Shown here piece after piece: positions 15,091 through 24,652 of a stretch of DNA of 31,175 bases. The DNA is from Bacteroidota bacterium (GTDB lineage Bacteria; Bacteroidota; Bacteroidia; JAADEI01). A program made the translations under genes and the position numbers. The DNA lies in the NCBI GenBank assembly GCA_024280615.1, contig JAJRPU010000218.1:1-31175 (forward strand), given 5' to 3'. The notes beneath the pieces are model-generated. The model had not been told where the DNA came from. It made no database searches and saw nothing but the letters and a program-made list of their open reading frames with translations. Within the stretch, counting starts at the first letter, position 1, and every line of letters begins with the position of its first letter.

Positions 15091-16017
15091 TTATCTTATT
15101 TTTTCAAATCTAGCTTGAAATTCCTTTTTCAAAAAGGAAATGCATTCGTTAATAACAACTTCAACATCAGTAATAATTCCCTTAGCTAAGGAGTTCGCAA
15201 GATAAACATTAAACAACAGGGCAGCAACAGTCATAGGTCCCACCCCTCCTGGAACGGGCGTAATAGCCTTAACTATCTCACGAACTTTCGGGTCAACATC
15301 ACCTGTCAACTTACCATCATCATCAACATGAATACCAACATCAACTACAATCATATCGGGATTGACCATCTCAGATTTTAACCAATGTTTCTGTCCAACA
15401 GCAACAATTACTATATCAGCATTTCGTAAGTGTTCTGGTACATTCCTACTTCTGGAATGACAGATTGTAGCTGTAGCATTTGCCCATGAAAATTTTCTAG
15501 AAACAAGCAATGCCAAAGGTGTCCCAACTATGTTACTTCTCCCTATCACTACTACATTTTTTCCTGCTAATGAGATATTATAGTAATGTAAGAGTAATAA
15601 TATTCCGAGGGGAGTTGCCGATATAAATCTTGGTGTTGAACGAGCCAAAAGCCCCAGATTCTCCGGGGTGAAGCCATCAACATCTTTTTCCGGTGGAATA
15701 TGTTTAATTATTTCATTTTCACTAAGATGGTCAGGCAAAGGCAGCTGAACTATTAGACCATCAAAACGCTGTGATGCTACCCTTATCTTGTTAATAAGGT
15801 CTTCTTGTGTTATATGTGTGTTAAAATGGATCAATTCGGCTCTGATACCCACTTCACTGGCAGCCTTAATCTTATGACCCACATATACTTTACTTGCGGG
15901 ATTATCACCGACCATAATTATTGCGAGAGATGGGTCTGTCCCCTCTGCCTCAATTTTGCCTCTTATCCACTTCTTGAGAGCAATGGATACTGGCTTGCCT
16001 TTTAGTAACTCAGTCAT
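15091..16017 (-). CDS. folD: Bifunctional methylenetetrahydrofolate dehydrogenase/cyclohydrolase
   Basis: FolD interconverts 5,10-methylene-, methenyl- and 10-formyl-tetrahydrofolate in cytoplasmic one-carbon metabolism. The 308-residue product has the catalytic Lys in SKVYVGHKIKAASEVGI, the GLIVQLPLPDHL segment, PEKDVDGF, the NADP-binding VVIGRSNIVGTPLALL, and the closing TPVPGGVGPMTVAALL. Its C-terminal tail (FLKKEFQARFEKIR) is slightly longer than in most relatives. It is first in a two-gene unit with the bacilliredoxin gene. Confidence 0.96.
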   Translation of the reverse strand: MTELLKGKPVSIALKKWIRGKIEAEGTDPSLAIIMVGDNPASKVYVGHKIKAASEVGIRAELIHFNTHITQEDLINKIRVASQRFDGLIVQLPLPDHLSENEIIKHIPPEKDVDGFTPENLGLLARSTPRFISATPLGILLLLHYYNISLAGKNVVVIGRSNIVGTPLALLVSRKFSWANATATICHSRSRNVPEHLRNADIVIVAVGQKHWLKSEMVNPDMIVVDVGIHVDDDGKLTGDVDPKVREIVKAITPVPGGVGPMTVAALLFNVYLANSLAKGIITDVEVVINECISFLKKEFQARFEKIR

Positions 16018-16103
16018 CAGAGATAATTACTCTACTCTTTTAATAGAGCAACCTTCCGGTTCCCATCCCGATACTTGTCTATTGATAAGCAAGCAGGAGC
16101 TAC

Positions 16104-16580
16104 TCACTTTGCTTGTGAACCGCCGAGGGGGTCCTGCCTGTCCGGAGAAGTTGCTTGCTCTTGTCTAACAACAACACCCTTTATATATATTACTTTAACT
16201 GGTGTTTTAGCATTTGAGAAGATAGTAATTGCCTTAGTGAATGGTCCTGGACGCCCCTTCGTATTATATTCCACTGTAATCTTAGCTTTTTGACCTGGCA
16301 TAATTGGTTCCTTGGGCCATGTGGGCACTGTGCATCCACAGCTAGCTCTAACATTTTGTATAATCAAAGGTTCCTTTCCTACGTTAGTAAACCAAAAATC
16401 ATGTTTAACTTTAGGACCTTCTGGTATTTCACCAAAGTCCCACACTTCGTGTTCAAATTTGAATTCAGGGGCATTAGGGTTTGTTGCTTGGGTTTGCTGT
16501 TGTTGAGCTTGCTGAAATGCCATCAATGCTACCATCCCGGCAACTGCCATTACCGTCCCAATCACTGTCTTTAATCTCAT
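16104..16580 (-). CDS. Exported DUF1573-domain protein
   Basis: The 158-residue protein has a signal peptide (residues 1-22), a Q-rich linker (QQAQQQQTQ), and one DUF1573 domain. The domain's marks are clear: HEVWDFGEIPEGPKVKHDFWFTN, then the conserved RASCGCTVPTWPKEPIMPGQ, and an immunoglobulin-like ending. DUF1573 proteins are common in Bacteroidota envelopes; their function is not established. The tail after the domain (about 20 residues, ending GGSQAK) looks disordered. A promoter box lies 28 bases upstream. Confidence 0.88.
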   Translation of the reverse strand: MRLKTVIGTVMAVAGMVALMAFQQAQQQQTQATNPNAPEFKFEHEVWDFGEIPEGPKVKHDFWFTNVGKEPLIIQNVRASCGCTVPTWPKEPIMPGQKAKITVEYNTKGRPGPFTKAITIFSNAKTPVKVIYIKGVVVRQEQATSPDRQDPLGGSQAK

Positions 16581-16607
16581 GGCTTCCTATTTTTATTTTG
16601 TTATTTA

Positions 16608-16615
16608 CAAAGATA
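16608..16615 (-). promoter_or_regulatory. -7 box (TATCTTTG) for the DUF1573 gene
   Basis: A full TAnnTTTG match lies 27 bases before the ATG. The divergent glycosyltransferase gene has a near match, TAACTTTA, at 16622-16629. Confidence 0.5.
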
Positions 16616-16651
16616 AACTCATAACTTTAAACGAGCAAAAAGTGTGCCATA

Positions 16652-17827
16652 GTGTATTATAAGGGATTAATAATATGCAGTAATCCTCCCTTTCCAGAAG
16701 GAGATGGTGGCAGATTGGCTATGCGACAGGATATCAAAAGCGTTATCCAACACAACACACATATTCATTGGGATGCCATTGTGTTATGGAGTGAGGACAT
16801 GGTTTCTACTGCAAGATGGTTAGACAATCAGGATGGTATTAATAGTTACTGGATTTTTGATAAACCAGTCATAAACCCGTTCAATTTTTTTCAGGGAAAC
16901 CCAGAGCATATTGAACGGTTCGTATCAACCAGTGTAATTAAGGAGGTTTTTAAAATAATCCGAAAGAGCAAGTATAGTGTTATTGTATTGAACGGGATTT
17001 ACAGTGGTGCCTTGGCATTACTACTGCACAACGATTCTCGTCCGGTTGTAATTTATAGGTCTCATAATATTGAGCATCTTTTGTGGCAACAAGTTATAAA
17101 CTGTAGATTAACAACCTTTTCTCAAGTTCCACTCTCATTCTATGCTTTAAATGAAGCTGTGAAATATAGAAGTTTTGAGAGGGCTGTCTGGCAACAGGTA
17201 GATGAAATATGGTCAATCGGTTATCATGACACACTTGTAATTAGAAAAGAAAACAGGAATGTTAAATGGGTCCTTCCAGAGTTTTCTTATAGCGGTTCAG
17301 AAAAGGGGTATACGGAACCAGATGGCTTAACAGCTTTTCTTTTAACATCATATCAATGGTTTCCTAATAAATTAGGCTTGCTTTTTTGGCTAAAGAACAT
17401 CTTTCCCAAGATTTCAAAGTCCCTATCTGGCTGGAAATTCATCATAGGAGGATTAGGTACAGAGGCATTGCGTAGGTTTGCAAAGGAAAATCTTGAAGTT
17501 GTTGGATGGATAAATAATCCTGGAGAATACTTCGTGAACTTTTCTGTGTTTTTTGTTCCGGTCTGGATATCATCTGGCGTACGGGTAAAGATTATTGAGG
17601 CTGCTTTGCATGGAAAGGTTATAGTTTCAACCTTTGAAGGAATAAAGGGTCTTCCACTGGTCAAATGGAAACACTATATTCCAGTTGATAAAACTCCCCA
17701 ATCGTGGATTAAAGCCTTTAAATGGATAGAACATAATCGTGAAGAAGCGCGGCAAATAGCAACCAGAGGAAGGCGATATATTATCAAACTACTAAGGGAG
17801 TACAGCAAGCAACTTATAAAGTTATGA
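16652..17827 (+). CDS. Glycosyltransferase, GT-B fold (GT4-like)
   Basis: The 391-residue protein starts at GTG 16652. It has the two-domain look of GT-B enzymes: an N-terminal CSNPPFPEGDGGRLAMRQ loop, IYRSHNIEHLLW in the first domain, and a C-terminal donor domain. The donor domain shows FIIGGLGTEALRRF, VVGWINNPGEYF and a VRVKIIEAALHGKVIVST segment matching the EX7E donor-binding region. It probably adds a sugar to an envelope polysaccharide or a secreted glycoconjugate; donor and acceptor are unknown. It stands alone with no polysaccharide cluster around it. Its last 14 bases overlap the end of coxIII on the other strand. Confidence 0.82.
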   Translation: MYYKGLIICSNPPFPEGDGGRLAMRQDIKSVIQHNTHIHWDAIVLWSEDMVSTARWLDNQDGINSYWIFDKPVINPFNFFQGNPEHIERFVSTSVIKEVFKIIRKSKYSVIVLNGIYSGALALLLHNDSRPVVIYRSHNIEHLLWQQVINCRLTTFSQVPLSFYALNEAVKYRSFERAVWQQVDEIWSIGYHDTLVIRKENRNVKWVLPEFSYSGSEKGYTEPDGLTAFLLTSYQWFPNKLGLLFWLKNIFPKISKSLSGWKFIIGGLGTEALRRFAKENLEVVGWINNPGEYFVNFSVFFVPVWISSGVRVKIIEAALHGKVIVSTFEGIKGLPLVKWKHYIPVDKTPQSWIKAFKWIEHNREEARQIATRGRRYIIKLLREYSKQLIKL

Positions 17828-18395
17828 AAAAGAAAACAAACAAGTAAAGCCATAGGACGTCAACAAAATGCCAGTATATTGCCACTAATTGGTATGGCAA
17901 CACTTCCCGCAGGGTAACCTTACGTTTTCGGATTGCCAAAGCAAGCCACAAGAGGGCAGCTAATCCTCCGATAACGTGGACAGCGTGTGCCCCGGAAATT
18001 ATGTAGAAAAAGCTTTCTGATACGGTTCCTTGCAGAATCACTCCCTGTGCAGTCAGTTGCAGCCAACCTATCCACTGTCCAGCAAGAAAAAGGGTTCCAA
18101 GGGCAAAAGTTAACCATACAAGCCCTTCAGCCAATGAATAATGCCCTATTTTGAAAGCCCTATAGCCATAATGCAAAGTCAAACTACTCAAAAGAATAAT
18201 GATTGTGTTTACCCAGAATATTAATGGCAGGTCGTATGATAACCATTCTTTGGTGCCCCTCTGAACAATATAAGCACTTGTTAACCCGGCGAAAAACATT
18301 ACTATGGAGACAATGCCGAGAATTAGCATTAATTTATATGTCTGATATTTTCTTGAAGGTGGCACTACCGGCTGTTGAATACCGTTCCCACTCAT
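17814..18395 (-). CDS. coxC: Cytochrome c oxidase subunit III
   Basis: The 193-residue protein has five membrane segments, as in shorter bacterial subunit III. Family marks are FFAGLTSAYIVQRG in the first helix, FYIISGAHAVHVIGG, and YWHFVDVLWLYLFVFFF at the end. It stabilises subunit I and proton uptake in the inner-membrane oxidase. Its start overlaps the ctaB stop by 4 bases (ATGA). It is the last gene of the respiratory operon; no subunit IV gene follows. Confidence 0.92.
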   Translation of the reverse strand: MSGNGIQQPVVPPSRKYQTYKLMLILGIVSIVMFFAGLTSAYIVQRGTKEWLSYDLPLIFWVNTIIILLSSLTLHYGYRAFKIGHYSLAEGLVWLTFALGTLFLAGQWIGWLQLTAQGVILQGTVSESFFYIISGAHAVHVIGGLAALLWLALAIRKRKVTLREVLPYQLVAIYWHFVDVLWLYLFVFFFITL

Positions 18396-19297
18396 ATTCC
18401 AATGAATTTAAGCAGAATGAAGATTGAGTAATGAAGTGGCAACATCAGAAGATTCACCACAAGGAACTGCCTTAATGTCCTCTCATCTCCGTTTTTATTA
18501 AACTTAACCCAAACCTTGATTATCCAAACGATAAAAACAGCTGTCACAGCAAGCACCGCCAACCAATTAAGACCCACTATTAAGCCCACAGGAATCATAA
18601 TTAATGGAGGGAGGATAGAGGCGATAAGTAAGGCTAAGTTAAACTGTGTTGGAGCCCTAACTTTAGTCCCGATTATAGCATATTGCTTTTCATAAAGTTT
18701 GAGAATTATCCAAGTATGGGGATACTGCCATATAAACTGAACCATGAATAAGAGAGCAGCTACTGTCCAATTTTGAGGCGATGCCACCAATACACCTATT
18801 GCAGCAGGCAACGCACCTGACAAGGAGCCCAGTTCAACAGCACGTGAGGTCCTACGTTTTAGGACAGTATAGCCTGCAATATATGCTATCCAGGCTATAG
18901 TTCCCAAAAGGAATGCACACCAACATAGCATCCCTAAGAGAAACAGAGCAAGTAAAAATCCTATTATTACAAAACATATCGCTATGACGGGATGGATTAA
19001 CCCAGTGACAAGGGGACGGCTCGCCGTCCTCTCCATAAGAGCATCAATGTCACGTTCCAAGTACTGATTTAATGCGTTTGCTGACATAGCGAGTAGCAAG
19101 CCCGCTGTCCCAAGCAAAACAACCTGCTGCCAAGAAACCGACTCTGCTACTATAAAATATGCGGCAAGGGACGAAAATGCCACAGATAAAGATAATCTGA
19201 ACTTTCCAAGCTCCAGAAACGCTTTTAAGTAATCTACAATCCTGACTATAGCAGAATCCCTTGCTTCGGCTTTTTCAACTACAGGAGCCTTACTCAT
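18392..19297 (-). CDS. ctaB: Protoheme IX farnesyltransferase (heme O synthase)
   Basis: This UbiA-family membrane enzyme adds a farnesyl group to heme B to make heme O, the precursor of heme A in the adjacent oxidase. The prenyl-diphosphate motif NALNQYLERDIDALMERTASRP is clear, and about eight membrane helices follow. I chose ATG 19297 (301 residues); an in-frame GTG three codons upstream is possible. Its place between coxI and coxIII suggests co-expression of cofactor synthesis and enzyme. Heme A synthase (ctaA) is not in the window. Confidence 0.93.
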   Translation of the reverse strand: MSKAPVVEKAEARDSAIVRIVDYLKAFLELGKFRLSLSVAFSSLAAYFIVAESVSWQQVVLLGTAGLLLAMSANALNQYLERDIDALMERTASRPLVTGLIHPVIAICFVIIGFLLALFLLGMLCWCAFLLGTIAWIAYIAGYTVLKRRTSRAVELGSLSGALPAAIGVLVASPQNWTVAALLFMVQFIWQYPHTWIILKLYEKQYAIIGTKVRAPTQFNLALLIASILPPLIMIPVGLIVGLNWLAVLAVTAVFIVWIIKVWVKFNKNGDERTLRQFLVVNLLMLPLHYSIFILLKFIGI

Positions 19298-19329
19298 AAC
19301 AAGCACATAATGATCTGCAAATTACCAGT

Positions 19330-21198
19330 TTATGCTACCTCACCAGTTACCTTCTCTGGTTCTTTCTTAACTCGCTCGGGAGGAACATGTTGTGGAACAT
19401 AATCAGAATCCTTAAGATATGGAGGCGAATACTCATAAGCCCACCTGTAAACAGTCGGGATAGGACCTTTCCAGTTTCCGTGTCCCGGTGCCATATCTTC
19501 AGTTGTCCATTCCAGAGTGGTTGCCTTCCATGGATTGTTAGAAGTTGGTTTCTTACCTCTGAACATGCTATAGAAGAAGTTATAGAAGAAAATCAACTGC
19601 CCTGAAAATCCAATTATTGCAGCAATAGTGATAAACACATTGATATCTTGCCATTGAGAAAGATAATCAAATGACTGGAAAGAATAATACCTCCTGGGAA
19701 CGCCTGCCATACCCATATGGTGCATAGGAACGAAGACTAGTAGAGCTGGAATGATAGTGAAAAGGAAGTGAATATATCCCAAGGTTCGGTTCATCATCCT
19801 ACCAAACATTTTGGGGAACCAGTGATATATAGCAGCGAACATAGCTAAGAGCGCTGAAACCCCCATTACCACGTGAAAGTGTCCAACGACAAAATAAGTG
19901 TCATGAAGCAAAATATCATTAACAGCATTTCCAAGGAATATACCCCCAAGCCCACCGATTATGAACGTTGCTACGAACCCAAGAGCAAAAACCATTGCAG
20001 GGGTTAGACGCAAATTACCTTTCCAGATAGTGAAAATCCAGTTAAATACTTTGACTGCTGATGGGATAGCAATAGCAAGGGTCATATACATGAACACTGA
20101 GCCAAGGAATGGATTCATTCCAGAAACGAACATGTGATGTGCCCAGACCAGGAATGATAAGAACATTATTGAAGCCATAGAAATAACCATAGCTGTGTAA
20201 CCAAATATTGGCTTTCTACTATTTACTGCAAGTACTTCGGAAACCAGACCCATTGCAGGAATGATGATGATATAAACTTCAGGGTGACCGAGGAACCAGA
20301 ACAAGTGTTGATATAGGATTGGGCTACCGCCATAATTGGGCAAAGCCTGCCCGTTAAAGAATATTTCTGAGAGATAGAAGCTTGTACCCAGGTGTCTATC
20401 TGCAAGTAGCAAGACCCCGGCAGCAAGCAATACAGGGAATGAAAGGAGACCAAGGACCGAGGCAATAAACATTCCCCACACGGGAAGGGGCAACCGAGCC
20501 ATTGTCATTCCCTTGGTTCTCATGTTGAGAATAGTGGTAACATAATTTAAACCTCCAAAAAGAGCAGAGACAATAAACAGCACAATACTAACAAGCCATA
20601 AATCCATACCAATGCCCATATTAGGTAAGTCCTTCAGTGCTGAAAGGGGCGGATACGCAGTCCAGCCTGAAGCAGCAGGTCCCCAAGGTAGAAAGATAGA
20701 AACGAACATAACTACGCTGGCAAGGAAGAATGTCCAATATGACAGCATATTAAGGAACGGAGATGCCATATCTCTAGCTCCAATCTGGAGGGGAACGAGC
20801 AGATTTGCAAACGTTCCGCTCAAGCCTCCTGTAAGAACAAAGAAGATCAAGACTGTTCCATGGATAGTTATAAGCGAATTATAGAAATTGGGGTCCAAAA
20901 TTCCACCTTCTCCCCACTTGCCTAAAATCACCTCTAAAAATGGTAATGGAGTATCTGGATATGCCAACTGCAACCTAAAAACAAGGCTCAATAATCCACC
21001 CATAACACCCCAGAACATACCAGTGAAAAGGAACTGCTTGGCTATGACCTTATGGTCCATGCTGAATATATACTTGCTGATAAAAGATTCAGCTTTATGC
21101 CATTTCTTCCAGAAGGAATGACCATTGTGGTGACCGTTGTGATGCCCTTCTACGTGTGATTCCTCCTGGGTAGCACCCTGCCTAAGCACTTCACTCAT
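19330..21198 (-). CDS. coxA: Cytochrome c oxidase subunit I (aa3 type)
   Basis: This is the catalytic subunit of the inner-membrane oxidase: it reduces O2 at heme a3-CuB and pumps protons. The 622-residue protein has a His-rich soluble N-terminus (EGHHNGHHNGH, about 17-27) and 12 or more helices. Seen are the low-spin heme His in IHGTVLIFF, the CuB His and the Tyr/Glu of LGHPEVYIIIIP (A1-type K- and D-channel motif with the His-Tyr crosslink), WAHHMFVSG for the other CuB ligands, and HDTYFVVGHFHVVMG for hemes a3 and a. The soluble C-terminal tail (about 540-622) is longer than in minimal forms. Confidence 0.96.
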   Translation of the reverse strand: MSEVLRQGATQEESHVEGHHNGHHNGHSFWKKWHKAESFISKYIFSMDHKVIAKQFLFTGMFWGVMGGLLSLVFRLQLAYPDTPLPFLEVILGKWGEGGILDPNFYNSLITIHGTVLIFFVLTGGLSGTFANLLVPLQIGARDMASPFLNMLSYWTFFLASVVMFVSIFLPWGPAASGWTAYPPLSALKDLPNMGIGMDLWLVSIVLFIVSALFGGLNYVTTILNMRTKGMTMARLPLPVWGMFIASVLGLLSFPVLLAAGVLLLADRHLGTSFYLSEIFFNGQALPNYGGSPILYQHLFWFLGHPEVYIIIIPAMGLVSEVLAVNSRKPIFGYTAMVISMASIMFLSFLVWAHHMFVSGMNPFLGSVFMYMTLAIAIPSAVKVFNWIFTIWKGNLRLTPAMVFALGFVATFIIGGLGGIFLGNAVNDILLHDTYFVVGHFHVVMGVSALLAMFAAIYHWFPKMFGRMMNRTLGYIHFLFTIIPALLVFVPMHHMGMAGVPRRYYSFQSFDYLSQWQDINVFITIAAIIGFSGQLIFFYNFFYSMFRGKKPTSNNPWKATTLEWTTEDMAPGHGNWKGPIPTVYRWAYEYSPPYLKDSDYVPQHVPPERVKKEPEKVTGEVA

Positions 21199-21241
21199 GG
21201 CTTCAACTATTTTTGAATGTTATCACTTTCACTCAGAGTTA

Positions 21242-22243
21242 TTATTGTTGCGATTCTGCTAATGCAGCTTTGTTTTTGTTATAGGTTTCGTACCACGCTG
21301 TCTGTTTACTTAACCATTGTTCAAACTCCTGTGGTTCCACAACGTCAAGTGTAGTTCGCATACTTGAGTGTCCTGAGCCGCACAACTCGGCACATGCCAC
21401 CTCATATATGAAGTTTTCATTACCTGTTCTCTCCCTCATCTCCTCAGTGGTATACTTAGGAGTAAACCACATGAATGTAGGTACACCAGGAACTGCATCC
21501 ATTTTCATTCTGAAAGCTGGAATGAAGAAGCTATGAATAACATCTTTTGACCTAATATGTAAAGCCACTGGCTTATCCACCGGAACTTTAAATTCTGTTG
21601 TAACAATATCATCGTGACCTGCGGGGTCATTGGGGTCTATGCCCAACGGATTGTCAGGGCTAATAAGACGCCAATCTCTTTTTCCAAATTTACCATCAGG
21701 CCCGGGGTATCTAAAAAGCCAAGCAAATTGATAACCCGTAACTTCGACCTTAACAGCATTTTCTGGAGCGGGCGACATTATTTTAAACCAATACCAACCT
21801 GATGGTAAAATGAGAATCATTAATCCTATTGCCACAGCGACAACAATAGCCATCTCAACTTTTATTTTTCCTGGAATATACTCAGCTCGACGTTCCTTAC
21901 GCCCGTAATATCTAATAATGTAGACAAATAACATGGTTGTGGTTATAAGAAACACAATGCCGGTTGCAATAACATTTAAGTCATTAATCGTTTGTATCCA
22001 TACTCCTTGCACTGATGCTGGCTCAGGCAATTTCCTTTCAAGGTAATACCAGACACTATAAGCAGAAGCAAGCATTCCCCCAACATATATGATTATAAAC
22101 AATGCCCATGCAGTTCTCTTATTGTGGGAATCCGAAAATTCTTCAGGATTCTTGTTTAATTCAATCAGATGCCCTATTGAAAAGATTATCCAAGCGAGAA
22201 TAAAGATTCCCGCCACCAACAGCATGAACTCCCCAAACGTCAT
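21242..22243 (-). CDS. coxB: Cytochrome c oxidase subunit II with CuA site
   Basis: The 333-residue protein has three predicted N-terminal membrane segments (about 5-25, 45-70, 85-110), a further one at about 130-150, and a periplasmic cupredoxin domain. The CuA ligands are present: His in KDVIHSFFIPAF and Cys-x3-Cys, His and Met in CAELCGSGHSSM. It accepts electrons from cytochrome c or directly from complex III and passes them to subunit I. No cytochrome c domain is fused to it. It lies between actF (5-base gap) and coxI. Confidence 0.94.
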   Translation of the reverse strand: MTFGEFMLLVAGIFILAWIIFSIGHLIELNKNPEEFSDSHNKRTAWALFIIIYVGGMLASAYSVWYYLERKLPEPASVQGVWIQTINDLNVIATGIVFLITTTMLFVYIIRYYGRKERRAEYIPGKIKVEMAIVVAVAIGLMILILPSGWYWFKIMSPAPENAVKVEVTGYQFAWLFRYPGPDGKFGKRDWRLISPDNPLGIDPNDPAGHDDIVTTEFKVPVDKPVALHIRSKDVIHSFFIPAFRMKMDAVPGVPTFMWFTPKYTTEEMRERTGNENFIYEVACAELCGSGHSSMRTTLDVVEPQEFEQWLSKQTAWYETYNKNKAALAESQQ

Positions 22244-22248
22244 TGTCC

Positions 22249-23448
22249 TCAGGTTTTATAAGTTAAACTTTCTTTGAAGTACGGATGTTTCTCTGGCACT
22301 ATTGGTGCTCTCCTCAATGACCTCATAGTTACAAAGATAAACAATCCCGCCATAAAACTCAAAACGCCAAGGTCAACAATACTGAATGTCCAGTGGTCAA
22401 GATAATGAGCGTGATATACAGACGGTTGCACCAACAGCCACATTTCAAGCACATGCCCCGTTAAGATAGAGAATGCGACAAAAGTCAGCACCCACGGCTT
22501 CCTCTTGGCACTTCTGGACATAAGGGCAAAGAAAGGAATAGCAAAGTTCAACACAATAATGAGGTAAAACAAAATTCTATGTTCTTTAAACCTTAACAGG
22601 TGCCACGCCGTTTCCTCTGGAATATTAGCGTACCAGTGAAGCATATATTGGGAATACCACAAATATGCCCAGAAGATGCTAAATCCGAACATATACTTAC
22701 CCAAATCATGTAAATGCTCATCTCTTATATGAGGATTTATTCCATGTTTTCTCAACCACAAAACCCAAAGGACAATTACAGCGATCATTGAGACCCAGAC
22801 AACAGCGAACAAGTACCATCCAAATAAGGTGCTATACCAGTGAGGGTCTGTGGACATTACCCAATCAAAAGCAGCCAATGTGCTAGTTACTGCAAAAACA
22901 GCCAAGAAAAGGCCTGATACGAACTGAATTCTCTGCCAATATCTAAGATTACCCGTTTCGTCAAGCTTCTGAGAAAGATTTCTTAACCAATAAGCAAAAA
23001 TCATCCACAACACAATGTAGGTTACCGAGCGGAAACTGAAAAAGGGAACATTTAACCACTTAGATTTATGAGCGATTAGTGGGTCATAATACTCAGAATC
23101 TGGGTTAATAAGCTCTTCATGGCTCCAATGATATAGAGTATGAATATCCAAAAGACTAAGAAGTAATATTACACCTGCTGGAAACACAAAAATCATCAGT
23201 GCCTCTGGCACTCTAAGGAAAGCCACTTGCCAGCCCCCGTGAGCAATTGTATGCACGGCAATAAAGAACGTGGCTGCCAAGCCCATACCAAGAAAGAAAA
23301 CAGAGTATGTAAGCCATGATGATACAAAATGTACATGGCCATCAACAAAATATCCTATTATAGCAGCCACCAAGCCCAACGCCATTAATCCAATAGAGAG
23401 CTGCAATGGTTTCTTCCAAGCCCTATGATTTGCGTGTTCCAGATTCAT
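22249..23448 (-). CDS. actF: Alternative complex III subunit ActF (quinone-binding membrane subunit)
   Basis: The 399-residue protein has about ten membrane helices, as expected of ActF, a shortened relative of ActC/NrfD. Segments FDWVMSTDPHWYSTLFGWY and YMLHWYANIPEETAWHL are typical of the family, and SWLTYSVFFLGMGLAATFF begins the core. It forms part of the membrane arm of the quinol:cytochrome c oxidoreductase. Order and spacing (12 bases from actE, 5 bases to coxII) match act operons of Bacteroidota. Confidence 0.93.
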   Translation of the reverse strand: MNLEHANHRAWKKPLQLSIGLMALGLVAAIIGYFVDGHVHFVSSWLTYSVFFLGMGLAATFFIAVHTIAHGGWQVAFLRVPEALMIFVFPAGVILLLSLLDIHTLYHWSHEELINPDSEYYDPLIAHKSKWLNVPFFSFRSVTYIVLWMIFAYWLRNLSQKLDETGNLRYWQRIQFVSGLFLAVFAVTSTLAAFDWVMSTDPHWYSTLFGWYLFAVVWVSMIAVIVLWVLWLRKHGINPHIRDEHLHDLGKYMFGFSIFWAYLWYSQYMLHWYANIPEETAWHLLRFKEHRILFYLIIVLNFAIPFFALMSRSAKRKPWVLTFVAFSILTGHVLEMWLLVQPSVYHAHYLDHWTFSIVDLGVLSFMAGLFIFVTMRSLRRAPIVPEKHPYFKESLTYKT

Positions 23449-23460
23449 CTTTTTTGTTTT

Positions 23461-24102
23461 TTACAAAGTTTTTAATGTATCTATTTGATGTGTTTGTTGA
23501 TAGTCCGCAAGAGACTTTCCTTCTTTTTTCAGTCTTTGTTCTTGAAGATGTCTAATGTAATGGACTACTTCCCATCGCTCCCTAGGTGAAAGCTGATAAT
23601 TAAAAGCTCCCATTAGATTTTTTCCATAAGTGATAACGTGAAATATTTGACCGTCTGATAAGGCATAGATTCTATCTTGATAATAAGTTGGTGGAGGTGG
23701 AAACCCTCCTATTTCAACTACTGTACCGTTACCCTCTCCTGTGGTTCCGTGGCAGGGTGCACAATAAATTTCATACAGTTGTTTGCCTTTTGCTATGACT
23801 TCTTCCGTTTTTGGAAGTGGGTTTTTGATTGCTCTTGCTTGTTCATAACCTTCTGGAGTGTTAGGTATAGTGTATTGATAATATCCATCTGTTATTTGTT
23901 CTGAGCCATACGGAATCACTCCATCAGGTGGATAAAACCTCATGGCGCTATCGCTCCCGAAAGGTGCCTCATCTAAAGGTTCCCAAGCTATGGAAGTAAA
24001 CATATCGGGATACCAGATGTATCCCGGATGGTCTTCTGAGGCACACCCTCCTAATAAAGCCGCTGTTACAATCAATAGGAAGTATGACTTTTTCATCTTC
24101 AC
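23461..24102 (-). CDS. actE: Alternative complex III subunit ActE, monoheme cytochrome c lipoprotein
   Basis: The 213-residue protein has a lipoprotein signal (lipobox LLGGC, Cys at about 20), a linker with MFTSIAWEPLDEAPFGSDSAMRFYPP typical of ActE, and one heme site CAPCH at about 112-116. The distal Met is likely that of MGAFNYQLSPRERW. It sits on the periplasmic face and takes electrons from ActA toward the oxidase. Confidence 0.93.
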   Translation of the reverse strand: MKMKKSYFLLIVTAALLGGCASEDHPGYIWYPDMFTSIAWEPLDEAPFGSDSAMRFYPPDGVIPYGSEQITDGYYQYTIPNTPEGYEQARAIKNPLPKTEEVIAKGKQLYEIYCAPCHGTTGEGNGTVVEIGGFPPPPTYYQDRIYALSDGQIFHVITYGKNLMGAFNYQLSPRERWEVVHYIRHLQEQRLKKEGKSLADYQQTHQIDTLKTL

Positions 24103-24110
24103 TCCAATTT

Positions 24111-24644
24111 TTAGGTGATTACAACGTCTTCTGCAGCGTTTACTTTTTTGTATTCAGCACTGAATTCATTAGCCAACTGTTTTAAGAAATTTTCATCGGC
24201 ATTTTCATCAAGCAAGATAGCAAACATATAGTCTGTCACTCGTGGATCAATAGGATGTGCTTTCATCATTGGGACAAGCTTGCTAACTATAAACATAATA
24301 ATTCCCATTCCGTAAGCAGAAGTCAGAACAGTTGACTCAAAGGTGGGAGGCACAAATGAGGGCCATGGAATGTATGGTTTACCGCCAAATACAATTGGAT
24401 AACTATATCTCATCATCCATATCATAACAAGCAGTGCGGCAGCTCCCATAGTGAAGCCTATCCAGAATCCTGCTTTTGGTAATCTGCTTTCAGGCACCTC
24501 CAGAATGTGTTCAACCTCCTCTACCGGCACTGGTGAATAAACATCCAACACTGGTTGGTCTGCCTCTTTAAGCCTCTTGACAATCTCCACAAGCCTGTGT
24601 TCATCATCCGTTAGAATAACCTGAAAAATTCTCTCTTTTTTCAT
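24111..24644 (-). CDS. actD: Alternative complex III subunit ActD (DUF3341)
   Basis: The 177-residue protein has a soluble start (DVYSPVPVEEVEHIL), two membrane helices (about 60-80 and 107-128) around PIVFGGKPYIPWPSFVPPTFE, and ends in an acidic cytoplasmic tail. This is the usual two-helix ActD layout. It contacts ActC/ActF in the membrane; it has no cofactor of its own. The gap to actC is 8 bases. Confidence 0.93.
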   Translation of the reverse strand: MKKERIFQVILTDDEHRLVEIVKRLKEADQPVLDVYSPVPVEEVEHILEVPESRLPKAGFWIGFTMGAAALLVMIWMMRYSYPIVFGGKPYIPWPSFVPPTFESTVLTSAYGMGIIMFIVSKLVPMMKAHPIDPRVTDYMFAILLDENADENFLKQLANEFSAEYKKVNAAEDVVIT

Positions 24645-24652
24645 AGCTACAA

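Noticed and set aside
16018..16103. Terminator or regulatory hairpin between folD and the DUF1573 gene
   Set aside because: A short CTCTA/TAGAG pairing exists at 16029-16047, but the stem is weak and no T-run follows.
20612..21121. Plus-strand ORFs opposite coxI
   Set aside because: They mirror the strongly conserved coxI coding sequence and have no sensible protein features.
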